A stretch of 64,000 nt of DNA from Ixodes scapularis (Eukaryota; Arthropoda; Arachnida; Ixodida; Ixodidae), in NCBI RefSeq assembly GCF_016920785.2, contig NW_024609958.1, positions 2,356,001 through 2,420,000 of the forward strand, in the 5' to 3' direction. Below are positions 54,518-64,000 of the stretch, in pieces (position 1 is the first letter of the stretch; every line of letters starts with the position of its first letter). A program made the translations under genes and the position numbers. The notes under the pieces are model-generated. The model saw only the letters and a list, made by a program, of their open reading frames with translations. It had not been told where the DNA came from and ran no database searches.

Positions 54518-57500
54518 CTAGTCCGGGGCCCCATATGTGGCGGCGACCGCCTTGGCGCGGTCCACCAGCGATTGCTGGCCAGTGGCCGTGTCATCGGTCA
54601 GCCGCTCCTCCCAGGAGGTGGGGGTGGGATTGGAATTGGGTGGGACGGCGGGAATGAGCTGGCACTGCCAGACCATGTGAAAAAGGTTGGGACGGTCGCC
54701 GCAGTGCGGGCACTGAGGCGGGCTGAGTGACGGGTGGAGGTAAGAGTAGAAGAGGGGAGTCGGGAAAGTGTTAGTTTGTAGTTGTCGCCATATGACGGCG
54801 TCTCTGCGAGTAAGGGAAGGGTGAGGAGGCGGATAATGCTGCCGAGCGAGGCGTAGCTCTGCAAGGTGAGTGCTGTAGGAGTAAGGGGCTGGTTGGATGT
54901 TGACAAAGTCTTCCCCTGGCGCCCGGTGTGAGAGGTCTCGGGCGAGCGCATGAGCGCGCTCATTACCGGGGACGGCTGCGTGCCCAGGCACCCATATCAG
55001 CCGGAAATTGTGGGAGGTGGAGGATAGGAACGGGTCGAGTAAAGATGCAGTGGAAGGATGTAAGGTGTTATATAGGAAGTGCCGACAGGCCGTCTGCGAA
55101 TCAGTGAGAATGTGAATGGGCATGGAGGAGGAGAGAAAGGAGGTAGAAAGTATTGCCCTGGCGACCGCTCGTTCTTCCAGGATGGAGACGTCGGTAAGAC
55201 AACGCTTAGTTGCCGCGTGGACTGTCCTGAGATCAGAGTCCACGACAACTGTGATACCCCCGCGCACACCCTGTGGGCTGGCGTCCGTGAAGAGGGCACG
55301 AACGGTATCGCAACCCACCGGATACGCGCGTCGGAGGTAGCGCGAGCGACGGTCGCGCCGAGCCGAGTGGCGGGTAGGAATCATATGACGGGGGATGGGA
55401 GCCACAGTGAGTCTGGCACGCGCAGCGGGGGAGAGACCCTCAGCTGCGAGGGTAGCGGGACAGGGTGGAAAACCAAGGGTGGCAAGGAGTGCCCGCCCCT
55501 GAGCCGTGCAGCGCAAGCGCGTCAACTGGGCAGCCCGATGAGCTTCCATGAGCTCCTCCAGAGTGTTGGTCACCCCAAGCCTCTCGAGGCAAACGGTGGC
55601 TGTGCGAACTGGGAGGCCGAGAGCAAGTTTCTGCGCCTTCCGCAGCAATACAGACATACGAGTGTGTTCGGTCTGGGTGAGGTTGTGGTAAGGAAGGTGG
55701 TAGGTTAAGCGAGTGTGTATCAAGGCCTGGACAAGGCGTAGGGCATCCGCCTCTTTAAGGCCATGTCGACGATTTGAGACGCGACAAAGCATGTGCATAA
55801 TTTGGTTGCACTGGGTGGTGAGTTGATGGAGGGTTTGAGTTGCTTTGGCGTTGGATTGTAACACAAAGCCAAGCACCCGTATGGCCGATTTACGCGGGAC
55901 GGGTTTGTCGTCTAATGTGATGGTAATGGGGAGGTCGGTCTGTCCGCGAGCGTGTTTGGTCACGATTAGTAATTCTGACTTCGTGGGGGAACAGGTGAGG
56001 CCTCCACGCCGGGCGTAGTGCTCGATGGTAGTAGCGGCTTCTTGTAGCTGCGTCTCTATGTGTCCGAGGGAGCCTTTCGTTACCCAGACAGTAATGTCAT
56101 CTGCATAAATTGCATGTCTGACATCCGAGATCTGATCCAGAAGGGGAGGAAGACCTCGCATGGCAAGGTTAAACAGGAGCGGAGAAATTACAGAGCCTTG
56201 CGGTGTGCCACGGTTTGCCACTGGCGCGGAAGGAGAGCGAAGATGACCAAGGACGAGGCTGGCAGATCGGTCACGGAGGAAATTGCGGACGTAATTGTAC
56301 ACTTTCACTCCGCAGCCTGTGGCTGCCAACTGTTCAAGGACCAGGTCGTGGGAGAGGTTGTCGAAAGCCCCTTTAAGATCTGCGGCAAGGACGGCGCGAT
56401 ATTGGGCAGTGCTCGGCGAGTCTAAAACATCATGTTGGAGACGGAGCAGTACGTCCTGGGTAGAAATGCCGCTACGGTAGCCATAAAGGGTGTCAGGAAG
56501 AGCTGATGTGTCCGCAAGAAATTTGTGGAGGCGAAGCTGTACAACCTTCTCAAGCAGTTTGCCCAGACACGAGGTAAGAGAAATCGGGCGCAAATTCTCC
56601 AAGGAGAGGGGTTTGCCAGGCTTGGGAATCAAAACCACTGTTGCTTCCTTCCACTCCTTGGGAAGGGTACCCGACTCCCACACCTCGTTCAAGTAGGTAG
56701 TAAGCTGCGTGGTGTCCGAATCAGAGAGGTTGTAGAGAAGAGAGTAGCGGACCTGGTCAGGACCAGGGGATGGGTTGCGGCGTATGTCGGTCAGTGCAGC
56801 GCGAATCTCAATTGCTGCGATCGGTGCGTTAAGATAAGGGAGTGTGTTGGGGGGACCCATGTAGTCCGCGTAACGTGGAGCGTCAGGAGGGGGAAGGTAG
56901 CGTTGTCGTAGCTGAGTGAGGCATTGGGCGTCTGTTAGGTTAGTGGCGCGTAGAAGTTTATGAATGCCCTTGGCCCTGTCCGATTTGGCTTGACCGGGCT
57001 GTATGAGGTGACGGAGTAGGGACCACGTTCGTGCGGTACCGAGCGTGCCATTGAGATTGTCACATAGCGCGTGCCAGTTTTCACCAGTAAGGTTGGCAGC
57101 ATAGTCTGCAGCATCAACAGTGAGTTGGGCACTACGTAGTTTTAGCTTCTTGTTGCGGCGTTGACGTCGCCACCGTTTGGTTAGGCTACGACGTGCTTCC
57201 CACAGATGGAGTAGGTGGGAGTCTATATCCGGTGCTTCTGGAGTGGTAGTAAGGGTGCGCGTGTGTCGGTTTAGCCGGGTTTGCAGTGCTTGCACCCAAT
57301 CGATGAGTGTGTTGGAGGAGGTATAAGAGGAGGACGATGCGCGAAAGGCAGGCCAGTCTGTGATACGAATGTGGCGTGCTTCCCCTGAGAAGTCTTTAGT
57401 GTGGATACGGGTTTCAAGAATCGAATGGTCACTGCCGAGCTGTTCCTCAAGGTTCTGCCAGGTGCAGGGTTTAGTGCCACGGTACATGGTAGGGTCTAGG

Positions 57501-58108
57501 CACGTGTCTCGTGCAACGCTGGTTCCAAGACGTGTGGGTGTCGATGAATCAGTAAGCAAAGTGAGATTCTGTTGGTGAATCAGAGTATGGAGCTTTCGGC
57601 CTTTAGGTGTGTCGCGAGGGTAACCCCAAGTCGGATGTGGAGCGTTAAAATCGCCTCCAATGAATGTGGCGCAACCCTTGCAGCGTGCGGCTTCAAACAA
57701 CTTGTCAAACCGTGCATGACGATCTTGAGGGAGGCTGTAGACATTGAGTAGACGGAGGGATTGGGTGTTACGCGTGCGTAGATTTGCAGGAAGGAGTTCA
57801 AGTAATACATGTGGAACGGCCTGGCTGTCGAAGGTTAAGTCGACGGCGGTATGAACGCGCTTGACTAGGGTTGCCACAAGGTGGTCTTTATCAGGATCAT
57901 TATGTGCCACATATGTGACATATCCAGGAAGATTGGGAAGGGTACGAGGCTCTTGCAGAAAGATGATGTCGGGTGGGGGAGTGTGCGATTGGATATACTG
58001 GATGAGACTGCAGCGTTTTTTTCGGAAACTTCGGCAATTCCACTGCCATACCGTGAGGTCTGAAGAAGACCGTGGTGTGGTGGATGCAGGGGTACTACAG
58101 GTCGCCAT
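54518..58108 (-). CDS. LINE ORF2: endonuclease, reverse transcriptase, RNase H, CCHC
   Basis: 1196 residues without interruption. The apurinic-type endonuclease has Asn24 (QWNCRS), Glu53 (LQEP), Asp153/Asn155 (GGDFNAPH) and Asp227/His228 (GSDHS). Reverse transcriptase motifs are LRPISLTSCLGKLLEKVV (506-523), motif A with Asp577 (AADLKGAFDN), motif B (RGTPQGSVISPLLFN, 633-647) and YADD 668-671. RNase H follows with Asp942 (FTDAS), Glu978/979 and Asp1003 (LTDSQTA); His1043 lies in WVPGHAAVPGNE, but the usual last Asp of GNE.AD is His1053 (GNERAHALAR). A C-terminal CPHCGDRPNLFHMVWQC (1133-1149) is the CCHC motif. The protein nicks target DNA and copies its own RNA there. The ATG directly follows the ORF1 stop (TAAATG), suggesting translation by termination-reinitiation. 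Confidence 0.93.
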   Translation of the reverse strand: MATCSTPASTTPRSSSDLTVWQWNCRSFRKKRCSLIQYIQSHTPPPDIIFLQEPRTLPNLPGYVTYVAHNDPDKDHLVATLVKRVHTAVDLTFDSQAVPHVLLELLPANLRTRNTQSLRLLNVYSLPQDRHARFDKLFEAARCKGCATFIGGDFNAPHPTWGYPRDTPKGRKLHTLIHQQNLTLLTDSSTPTRLGTSVARDTCLDPTMYRGTKPCTWQNLEEQLGSDHSILETRIHTKDFSGEARHIRITDWPAFRASSSSYTSSNTLIDWVQALQTRLNRHTRTLTTTPEAPDIDSHLLHLWEARRSLTKRWRRQRRNKKLKLRSAQLTVDAADYAANLTGENWHALCDNLNGTLGTARTWSLLRHLIQPGQAKSDRAKGIHKLLRATNLTDAQCLTQLRQRYLPPPDAPRYADYMGPPNTLPYLNAPIAAIEIRAALTDIRRNPSPGPDQVRYSLLYNLSDSDTTQLTTYLNEVWESGTLPKEWKEATVVLIPKPGKPLSLENLRPISLTSCLGKLLEKVVQLRLHKFLADTSALPDTLYGYRSGISTQDVLLRLQHDVLDSPSTAQYRAVLAADLKGAFDNLSHDLVLEQLAATGCGVKVYNYVRNFLRDRSASLVLGHLRSPSAPVANRGTPQGSVISPLLFNLAMRGLPPLLDQISDVRHAIYADDITVWVTKGSLGHIETQLQEAATTIEHYARRGGLTCSPTKSELLIVTKHARGQTDLPITITLDDKPVPRKSAIRVLGFVLQSNAKATQTLHQLTTQCNQIMHMLCRVSNRRHGLKEADALRLVQALIHTRLTYHLPYHNLTQTEHTRMSVLLRKAQKLALGLPVRTATVCLERLGVTNTLEELMEAHRAAQLTRLRCTAQGRALLATLGFPPCPATLAAEGLSPAARARLTVAPIPRHMIPTRHSARRDRRSRYLRRAYPVGCDTVRALFTDASPQGVRGGITVVVDSDLRTVHAATKRCLTDVSILEERAVARAILSTSFLSSSMPIHILTDSQTACRHFLYNTLHPSTASLLDPFLSSTSHNFRLIWVPGHAAVPGNERAHALARDLSHRAPGEDFVNIQPAPYSYSTHLAELRLARQHYPPPHPSLTRRDAVIWRQLQTNTFPTPLFYSYLHPSLSPPQCPHCGDRPNLFHMVWQCQLIPAVPPNSNPTPTSWEERLTDDTATGQQSLVDRAKAVAATYGAPD

Positions 58109-59626
58109 TTACAAGGATCGAATAAGGGGAAGGGCCAGTTGAAGAAGTGTAAGAATGCTACGGGCCCATTCTGCATCAACAGATTCCAAGAACCTGCAGG
58201 CGAAGTTTGCTGCTGCTTGAAGGTTCAAGACCCACCCCTTGCTTGGAGCTGTGTCTGTTGAAACGGACAGAGTCCTCCGTTTTGTTGTTCTGCGCTGTCT
58301 TGGATCGGTGGGCGCGCTCCCTGTAGTTTTCGGATCCTCGAGTGGATTTGCTCCGTTTGAACTGGGCCCTTCTTTAGTCAGAGGTGCCTTTGGTTTGTCC
58401 TTTCTGGGAAGCTTGATTAGTGTAGCATATTTCGGTCTCTCAGGCCGCTGGTTTTCAGTTTTGCTAGTCAAGGTGTCTTGCGTTGTTGAAGAAGACCCTT
58501 CACTTTTTCTGGGCAATTCGGGCCAGTCGGATGCTTGAACTGCAGCTTTGGCACTATAATAATCGACTGCATGTTCCTTGGCATAATTCCTCGTCTTTTT
58601 TTCTTGCTGCCATTTAGTACAGGATGTTGATGTAGCAGAGTGAGCGGCTCCGCAGTTTACGCACTTCTCTTGAGCAGTGCAGGAGTCCCTGTCCTCGTGC
58701 GTGTTACCGCAGCGCTTGCACACGGGTCTATGCTTGCAGGAGGTCTCACGGTGTCCGTAGCGGCAGCACTTGCGGCACTGGACAGGTTTCTCTTGGAATG
58801 GAGTAACTGGATGCCGAACAAGACCAAGGTAGACGAAGCTTGGCAGCGAAGATCCGCAGAAAGAGATCTTAATTGCCGAACTTTTACCTAGCCGTCGCAA
58901 ACGTGCAACTCTGTTTTCAGGAGATCTTAAGTTGTTGGTGATCTCCTCGTCAGTCAGCGTAGTGTCCACATCTTTGATTACACCTGTGGCGCAGTGTCTG
59001 GGGAGAGGCTCGTATGCTCTGACTTTGATTCCGCAGAGCTCTGTGCAGCGTAGCAATCCTCGTGTTGTCTGTCCCTTTCTCACGTCCACGGCAACGAGAT
59101 TGAGGCGGCTGTTGTACCTGATCTCCAGGATGCATTCCGGGAACGTCTTCACCAGAGTATTGGAGAGTCTCAGGCTCCTCAGCGACGTAATAACTTGGTC
59201 CTGTTCGACTGGCGTAAATATAACAGTAAGTCCTTCAGGTCCTTCAGTACTGCGGACTGTTTCAGCGCTTGGGCTGGAATTAGGGCTGCTCTTTTTTCGC
59301 TTTTTCCTGGCGACATCAGTCCAATCCAAGTCGTCAAAATCGGAGAGTTCTATGTCACTGGATGGCACAATGACTCGCCGCGAAGAGGTTGTAGCGCATT
59401 GCTGACCTGGAGTGATGTCCTCTGCGCTATTCATGGGTGTGTCCTGTTGTGATTCAGCGATTGAGCTGCCACAGACGGACGAAGGCAGACTGTACTGGTC
59501 AGTGGAGGCGCGATGACTGGAATGTGGCGAAGGTGGCGTTGGCCCAGTAGACATGGCCATGGTCGATTCACGGGCACCAGGGCAAGCCCCAGTGCGGCAG
59601 ACCTCACCGTGGACAGGAGTAGGCAA
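58109..59626 (-). CDS. LINE ORF1: RNA-binding protein with three zinc knuckles
   Basis: 505 residues. The N-terminal 130 are serine/proline-rich and probably disordered. The middle (about 130-280) is a folded domain with the pattern seen in Gag-like ORF1 proteins of I, R1 and Jockey LINEs (LVAVDVRKGQTTRGLL, FVYLGLVRHPVTPF). Three CCHC knuckles follow at 284-297 (CRKCCRYGHRETSC, C-x2-C-x4-H-x4-C), 303-316 and 322-336 (both C-x2-C-x3-H variants). A basic tail of about 165 residues closes the protein. It would coat the LINE RNA and bring it to chromosomal targets with the ORF2 enzyme. An upstream ATG-free start and the adjacent ORF2 fit a bicistronic element. Confidence 0.9.
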   Translation of the reverse strand: MPTPVHGEVCRTGACPGARESTMAMSTGPTPPSPHSSHRASTDQYSLPSSVCGSSIAESQQDTPMNSAEDITPGQQCATTSSRRVIVPSSDIELSDFDDLDWTDVARKKRKKSSPNSSPSAETVRSTEGPEGLTVIFTPVEQDQVITSLRSLRLSNTLVKTFPECILEIRYNSRLNLVAVDVRKGQTTRGLLRCTELCGIKVRAYEPLPRHCATGVIKDVDTTLTDEEITNNLRSPENRVARLRRLGKSSAIKISFCGSSLPSFVYLGLVRHPVTPFQEKPVQCRKCCRYGHRETSCKHRPVCKRCGNTHEDRDSCTAQEKCVNCGAAHSATSTSCTKWQQEKKTRNYAKEHAVDYYSAKAAVQASDWPELPRKSEGSSSTTQDTLTSKTENQRPERPKYATLIKLPRKDKPKAPLTKEGPSSNGANPLEDPKTTGSAPTDPRQRRTTKRRTLSVSTDTAPSKGWVLNLQAAANFACRFLESVDAEWARSILTLLQLALPLIRSL

Positions 59627-59755
59627 CGTTCGAATGAAGTTCGAATGTTTTAGGCCGTCTTATAATATTAAAATGTTGATCCAGAAGAGCGAGGCTCAAA
59701 AACGCAACCGACTTCGAATCACTTCTTCTTCGTCTCTTCCAAAAAATCGCGATGA

Positions 59756-60262
59756 AGTTTTAACTCAATCGCCACTCTCCGTCGACGTCATCAACGCTCC
59801 GCGATAAATTTCCCTGCCAGTTGAGTTCGCCGCCGATTGAGATTAGGCTCCTCCCACCGGCGACGTCACGATGAAGTTTCTTCATCTCTTTTTCCAGCAT
59901 AGACAGACTGGATTTGTATCCTCCGTCTGAAAACAGGCGAATCCGCTCAAAACCGTTTTTTTCTTTTTCAGTCCGCCGGCGCTCGCTCCTTTCCTTCTTG
60001 CTTTGGGTCGCGATGGCGACAGCACGGAGTCGTGAAACAAAGTAGACTCTCAGGACTCCAGAATATATGACGTCAACGCACCGACGCGGATCGCGCGGGA
60101 ACTTCAAATTCGGCCTTTAAAAATTGTTTTTTTTTTTTTTACTTCACAAATACTGAATTCCCAAGTTTTGAATTTTGAGAATAATGTCCCCGCATCGTTT
60201 TCAATCGTTTCGGATAATAAAATATATATATATATGATTTTGATGTGTCAGTGTCCCTTTAA
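59756..60262. repeat. TTAA-family MITE, right part, interrupted by the LINE
   Basis: The flank of the LINE runs through a CpG-rich body and a (TA)n run at about 60222-60234. It ends TGTGTCAGTGTCCCTTTAAGG, the inverse of a TTAAAGGGACACTGACA terminus, the kind of end shared by several repeats in this window. The left end was not found beyond the LINE. Confidence 0.4.
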
Positions 60263-60559
60263 GGCGACAGAAAATGATCCCTAGAATTCTGCAGACAAAG
60301 CTAGCGGCGCGCATGCTCAGCAGCAGCGTCTACCTCCGCTAAGAGATCAAGGAAACACCGTTTACTCGGCGTTGTCCCCTTGATGTTAGTTTTTCGCATA
60401 TTTTCATATGCCCTGTACGTTTTTCTAGTGGTTCTAGTGACGAGTCATACAAAAAAAAAAAAAAATCGTGTCTCGTTTTTGCTTATTCTTTTGTTAAACT
60501 TACTATCTTTATTCTGCTCATATTGCTTCAGTTTCTATAGTGTGCTCATATTTTTTTTT
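60263..60559. other. Intergenic, T-rich; no gene
   Basis: Nothing supportable was seen. Confidence 0.4.
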
Positions 60560-60720
60560 AAAGTAACTAGTAATTAAAGTAATCTTTTACAAATATTTGT
60601 AACGAAGTTACATTACAAATTAATGCCCTTAAGAGAGCAACGTGGGAATTACAAAATGACTTGAAAAAGTAACGAATTACAAGTAATCCGTTACTTGTAA
60701 TGGATTACTTTACAAGTCTT
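60560..60720. mobile_element. hAT-like right-end fragment
   Basis: GTAACGAATTACAAGTAATCCGTTACTTGTAATGGATTACTTTACAAGTCTT matches the style and end of the element at 8312-9022. No left end is visible. Confidence 0.5.
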
Positions 60721-60899
60721 CACAGGGGTCCCCTTGAGCTCAAGCGTTTACTTTTTGTGTGTGTGTCGACGTGTTTTCCATACTCCCTTTTACTCCGACC
60801 GCTGCCGGCGACAAGACAGAGCCAGAGCCAAACAACGGCACATACCATAAACCATAAAATATTCCCCTACACGAGGATTATCCTGTTCAAATAAACGTA

Positions 60900-61880
60900 C
60901 TTAATTATTAAAGGCAGAAAGATCTAATATCGTTTCTGTTAAAACTTAGGAAATCTATTCCACATGTCTGAACAGTGTTTAGTACATTTGACAGCAAAAA
61001 CTGGAGAACACGGACACCGTAGCCTGTTATTGATCGAGTAGTTGCCCAAACATCATCCCGCCGGCTGGAAGATGCAGACAGCCTTTATTTTATATTAGCG
61101 ATGGATAACAAAACCAAGTGGTGTTTGGCTTAAAAACACATGATACGTAAGCAGTTTATATTTTAAATGTTCTGTAATTGATTGTATACCAAGTTTTTTC
61201 TGTTGATATGTTAACGTGTTAATATTAAATTCCGCACTGCACATAATTCGAAGGATTTTTTTTGTGCAAAACTTTTAAGCGCTGCATATTTGTTGCCGTT
61301 GTGTTTTGCCATACGAAAAGAAATATTCATAGCACGAGTAAAACAGGGAGCTATAAAAAAAGTATTATGACTCAAAGAAGTGGTATAGGTCGATATTTAT
61401 ACGCAATGCCTCAAACTTTTGAAAGGGTGCCCGATATACATTGCACTTTGGCGTCCCAGCTCATGTAGCCGTAAAATATAACACCAAGAACCTTTACATT
61501 TGGCACAAAATCGACATTGTGTTCTCCGAGATAGAGCACATGAGTAAATGAACAAGATGGATTTCCAGAACGAAATAATGCCGCCTTCGTCTTATCTGCA
61601 TTAATTACTAAATAGTTGGAAATCGTCCTAGCGGTTATCTTCTGTAGCTGGCTATTCGTCGTACGCACACAACTTGATGAGCAACTTAACCCGAAATAGG
61701 CAAACTGGTGTCGTCTGCGTATACTATAAAATCTGCGCAGCCGTATATATTTCCTATATCATTTATGCACAGGCTAAAAAAAAAAGGTCCGAGGATGCTT
61801 CCCTGTGGCACCCCTGACGTAAGTGTCTTCGGGCTAGAGCGCTGTCTCCCTACTACGACTCATTGATAAAGATGTTTGAG
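60900..61880 (-). pseudogene. Decayed LINE reverse transcriptase and C-terminus
   Basis: Read on the minus strand from 61880: SPKTLTSGVPQGSILGPFFF (motif B), CINDIGNIYG, then FIVYADDTSLP (motif C with YADD). An 85-codon frame at 61668-61411 continues with NYLVINADKTKAALF and VKVLGVIFYGYMSWDAKVQC, the motif D and E region of Jockey/CR1/L2-type LINEs. Farther on, IMCSAEFNINTLTYQQKKLG near 61240 looks like the C-terminal domain. Frames shift several times. 5' truncated and inactive. Confidence 0.7.
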
Positions 61881-63341
61881 AAAGTTCTCGATCATCACTG
61901 AGGCAATATATAGCACACCGTGTGCATATAATGTATGTAGCAAAGTCTTATGGCCCGAAGTGCTTCGTTGCATTGGCGAGCAGCAATACTGTTCTGGCTT
62001 TAAATGTTCAATATATTTGTTGCTTTTTCGTGGTTTTTTAGGGAGGTGAATTTTCGCAATGGAAGGTTGGTTGCGTTCCAGGGCTCCGGGCTAGAAGAGA
62101 TATACTCAAGGGAAAACAACATTTGTCGACTGCCAAGCGCGTCTCGCAAGTGCAAGACAGCATGGATTGCATTGCTGGCGTTGTTAACAATGCGATATGC
62201 AGTACTTAGTCATCAAGATTTGCGACATTCGCCTCAAGGTTAAAACAGCTTTTTTTATTGTTACGCTCACTCTTGGAAGTCAGAGTTTTTTTAACAAAGA
62301 TAAAAATTCTATATTGTTTCAATTGTGTAATGTTGCGCAGTCGCACACGCTTCTTGAACTCAGGCAAGTGCTTTTGCAAACTCCGAGTACCGACCGCTCC
62401 AAGCATGCTGCGTTTTCTTTCTTTTTTTTTTTTTTTTTATGCAATTGATGTCAATTCGTTCCTTTTTTTCTTTTATTTTCAAGGCCCGGAGGCAACAATC
62501 AGAACACATGTATAGCCGGACCACGACTGTAAGTAAGGCCGTCCGAAGACCGAAACGGGACGTGAACATGACCACCACTAATTTGTTTGCAAACATTTTG
62601 AGAGGGTCAAATAAATACAAAAATCGAGAACTTCTACTGCAAACCGTGATGCCTCTTTCTGTTTGCGCACATCTGCTACCGTCAAAGTTGGAGAATTGTA
62701 ATTAACGGATCTGCGTATACCCACTCATACTGTTATGAGTAACCGAGCGTTTTACACTCCCATCAATATACTGTCGCCCTTTTATTTCTGTGGAACCCCA
62801 GAATAATAATTTTGAGGAGAGTTGCTTTTGACTAGAAATAAGCTTTCTTGTGCAATTTCTTGTTTGGTTTGTTGCTGAGGCCCAGTTATTCTCGATATTC
62901 TAGGATTTCTGCACTAGGAAAGGACTTCAATATTACTTCTCTCTACATAGCTTTGAGAAAAAAAGGTTAATTCCGAATTCCAGTAATAAATATTCATATA
63001 TTTACCTTTGTGATATGTGTCCTGTTCCCGTCCTTTTTATGTTGCCTTCCTTTCCCAGCACGCTCCACTTGGTCGACCCAGGAATATTCTAGTGCCTAGG
63101 ATGACGTGTGTCTCACATGATGCGCGCTCCGTGGAGCAAAGTGGCGGATTCCTCCTTCGTGTGGATACACCATTACAAGCTTACGAATACCGCCAACCAC
63201 TGTTGTGGAAACACGCAAGACACGTGCACGAGGGCCGCTCGAAACACGGGCCTCTTGCACTGACGCATTTGACGCTACTTGCAAGACAAACGCCAACACA
63301 TCAAGGGAATTCACTGCACACTTCTAACATACATATTGCTA
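61881..63341. other. Possible genic segment with isolated splice-like exons
   Basis: A 45-bp segment at 62484-62528 is framed by a strong acceptor (TTTTATTTTCAAG) and a strong donor (GTAAGTAAGG). A further strong acceptor (TTGCCTTCCTTTCCCAG) lies at about 63058. An open segment of about 58 codons follows TGGTTTTTTAG near 62040. I could not join them into one confirmed frame, so no gene is called. Confidence 0.25.
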
Positions 63342-63709
63342 AATGGACCTTTTCCACATACCGACGGCACCAGGCGGTGGCTGCACGAACTAAAAATCGT
63401 GGAAGTGACCTACCTGCGCTACCAATCGATAATGGGAGCTACGCTACCAGTTTCTTCGCTCTCAGAGCAGCGGCACCTGCCCAACGCGACTTTAAAGAGG
63501 GGCATCCGTGGCGTCCACCCAAACGTCGTGTTTTCCTTTCCGTCGACGTTCTTTTTTTGTGTAACACAATTATATATATGCTACAGTTACGTGTTCTACT
63601 CACTGATATACAGCCTCCTTCCGAATGTCCTCGATTTTTCGTTCCGACTTCCGCCGCTTGGCATCGGGCGCTCGCGCGTGCGCAGAACGCTTCTCGGAAA
63701 AGGTCCATT
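63342..63709. mobile_element. MITE with AATGGACCTTTTCC termini
   Basis: AATGGACCTTTTCC at 63342-63355 and its exact inverse at 63696-63709 bound 368 bp without a transposase. It shares termini with the 205-bp element at 3011-3215. Plus-strand frames across it are chance. Confidence 0.65.
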
Positions 63710-64000
63710 ACCCAGGCCTAAAGGAGATTGCAGAGAATAGCGTTCCACGCGCTGCACGTGCTGGCGTCAGCAGTAGTAACTTTTATAAAGCAAATGCCTA
63801 AAATAAATGGCATCTTGCATGCACCCGCGTTCGTCAACGCTTTATCGTGGTTATTTACTTCGCGTGGAACACCATTCACTGCATTATTCTTGATGCTTTT
63901 TTAATTTAGCACTAGGTCTATTCACACCATCTGGTGATCTTTCTGAATTCCCCTCAGGAGAGAAGAATCAAACGTTTTAGGACACACGTTCTTCTTTCTG
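63710..64000. other. Intergenic; nothing supportable
   Basis: A+T-rich sequence to the end of the window with no gene, repeat limit or signal that I can support. Confidence 0.4.

Larger units (their letters stand above)
54459..59743 (-). mobile_element. Full-length I-type LINE with 12-bp TSD
   Basis: The element is bounded by perfect direct repeats AAATCGCGATGA at 54447-54458 and 59744-59755. The 5' untranslated region is 117 bp (59743-59627). ORF1 and ORF2 are both open. The 3' untranslated region is only about 60 bp and ends in AAAGTTTATTCACTCACTCAC, a CACT simple-repeat tail. Presence of an RNase H domain after the reverse transcriptase places it with I-type LINEs. Complete ORFs, a perfect duplication and an untruncated 5' end make this a recent, possibly competent insertion. 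Confidence 0.9.

Noticed and set aside
55079..55708. 209-codon plus-strand frame and other plus-strand frames at 55-59 kb
   Set aside because: They lie antisense to the LINE ORF1 and ORF2, whose motifs are unambiguous.
63017..63721. 234-codon plus-strand open frame
   Set aside because: It runs straight through the MITE at 63342-63709, shows no domain, and overlapping frames are open on the same and opposite strands.

Overview
This window reads as arthropod nuclear DNA, most likely from a hard tick. No bacterial, plasmid or viral gene layout is present. The tick assignment is an inference from the style of the repeats (LINEs ending in ATCC or CACT repeats, TTAA-flanked ends, tRNA-headed repeats) and from a short multi-exon gene for a small secreted peptide. 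No species can be named from sequence alone. Most of the 64 kb is mobile-element DNA and unrecognised intergenic sequence.

Layout. 0-15 kb is gene-poor: a 205-bp MITE (3.0 kb), a 68-bp LINE tail with a 14-bp target-site duplication (5.46 kb), an 18-bp minisatellite (7.06 kb), a LINE 3' fragment (7.5-8.2 kb), a complete non-autonomous hAT-like element with an 8-bp duplication (8.31-9.02 kb), and a possible cysteine-rich exon (12.04-12.12 kb). A 5'-truncated LINE with an open 559-codon reverse-transcriptase frame fills 15.4-17.2 kb. At 18.3-19.2 kb lie two direct copies of a hAT-like terminus and a BED-finger fragment. The minus strand from 22.5 to 19.97 kb carries a split gene model that joins in frame to an 81-residue secreted protein, with a TATA box and a polyadenylation signal. 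A decayed Ty3/Gypsy integrase and LTR follow at 27.3-28.7 kb.

29.74-36.20 kb is one 6.46-kb DNA transposon. It has terminal inverted repeats of about 1.08 kb and one long minus-strand transposase frame whose superfamily I cannot name. A second, TTAA-flanked element is nested in it. 37-47 kb is a run of foldback and palindromic elements, another broken Gypsy integrase and a pair of LTR-like direct repeats.

47.5-54 kb is less repetitive and probably genic. A minus-strand three-exon model (53998 to 52723) joins in frame to a 174-residue protein of unknown function. 54.459-59.743 kb is an apparently intact full-length I-type LINE with a perfect 12-bp target-site duplication, an ORF1 with three zinc knuckles, and an ORF2 with endonuclease, reverse transcriptase, RNase H and a CCHC motif. 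The last 4 kb hold a hAT-like fragment, a decayed LINE and a MITE.

The mobile elements are nested in layers and work independently. The LINE ORF1/ORF2 pair and the transposon with its transposase are the only sets that look able to act as systems. Gene models here rest on reading frames, splice dinucleotides and phase only, and need transcript support.
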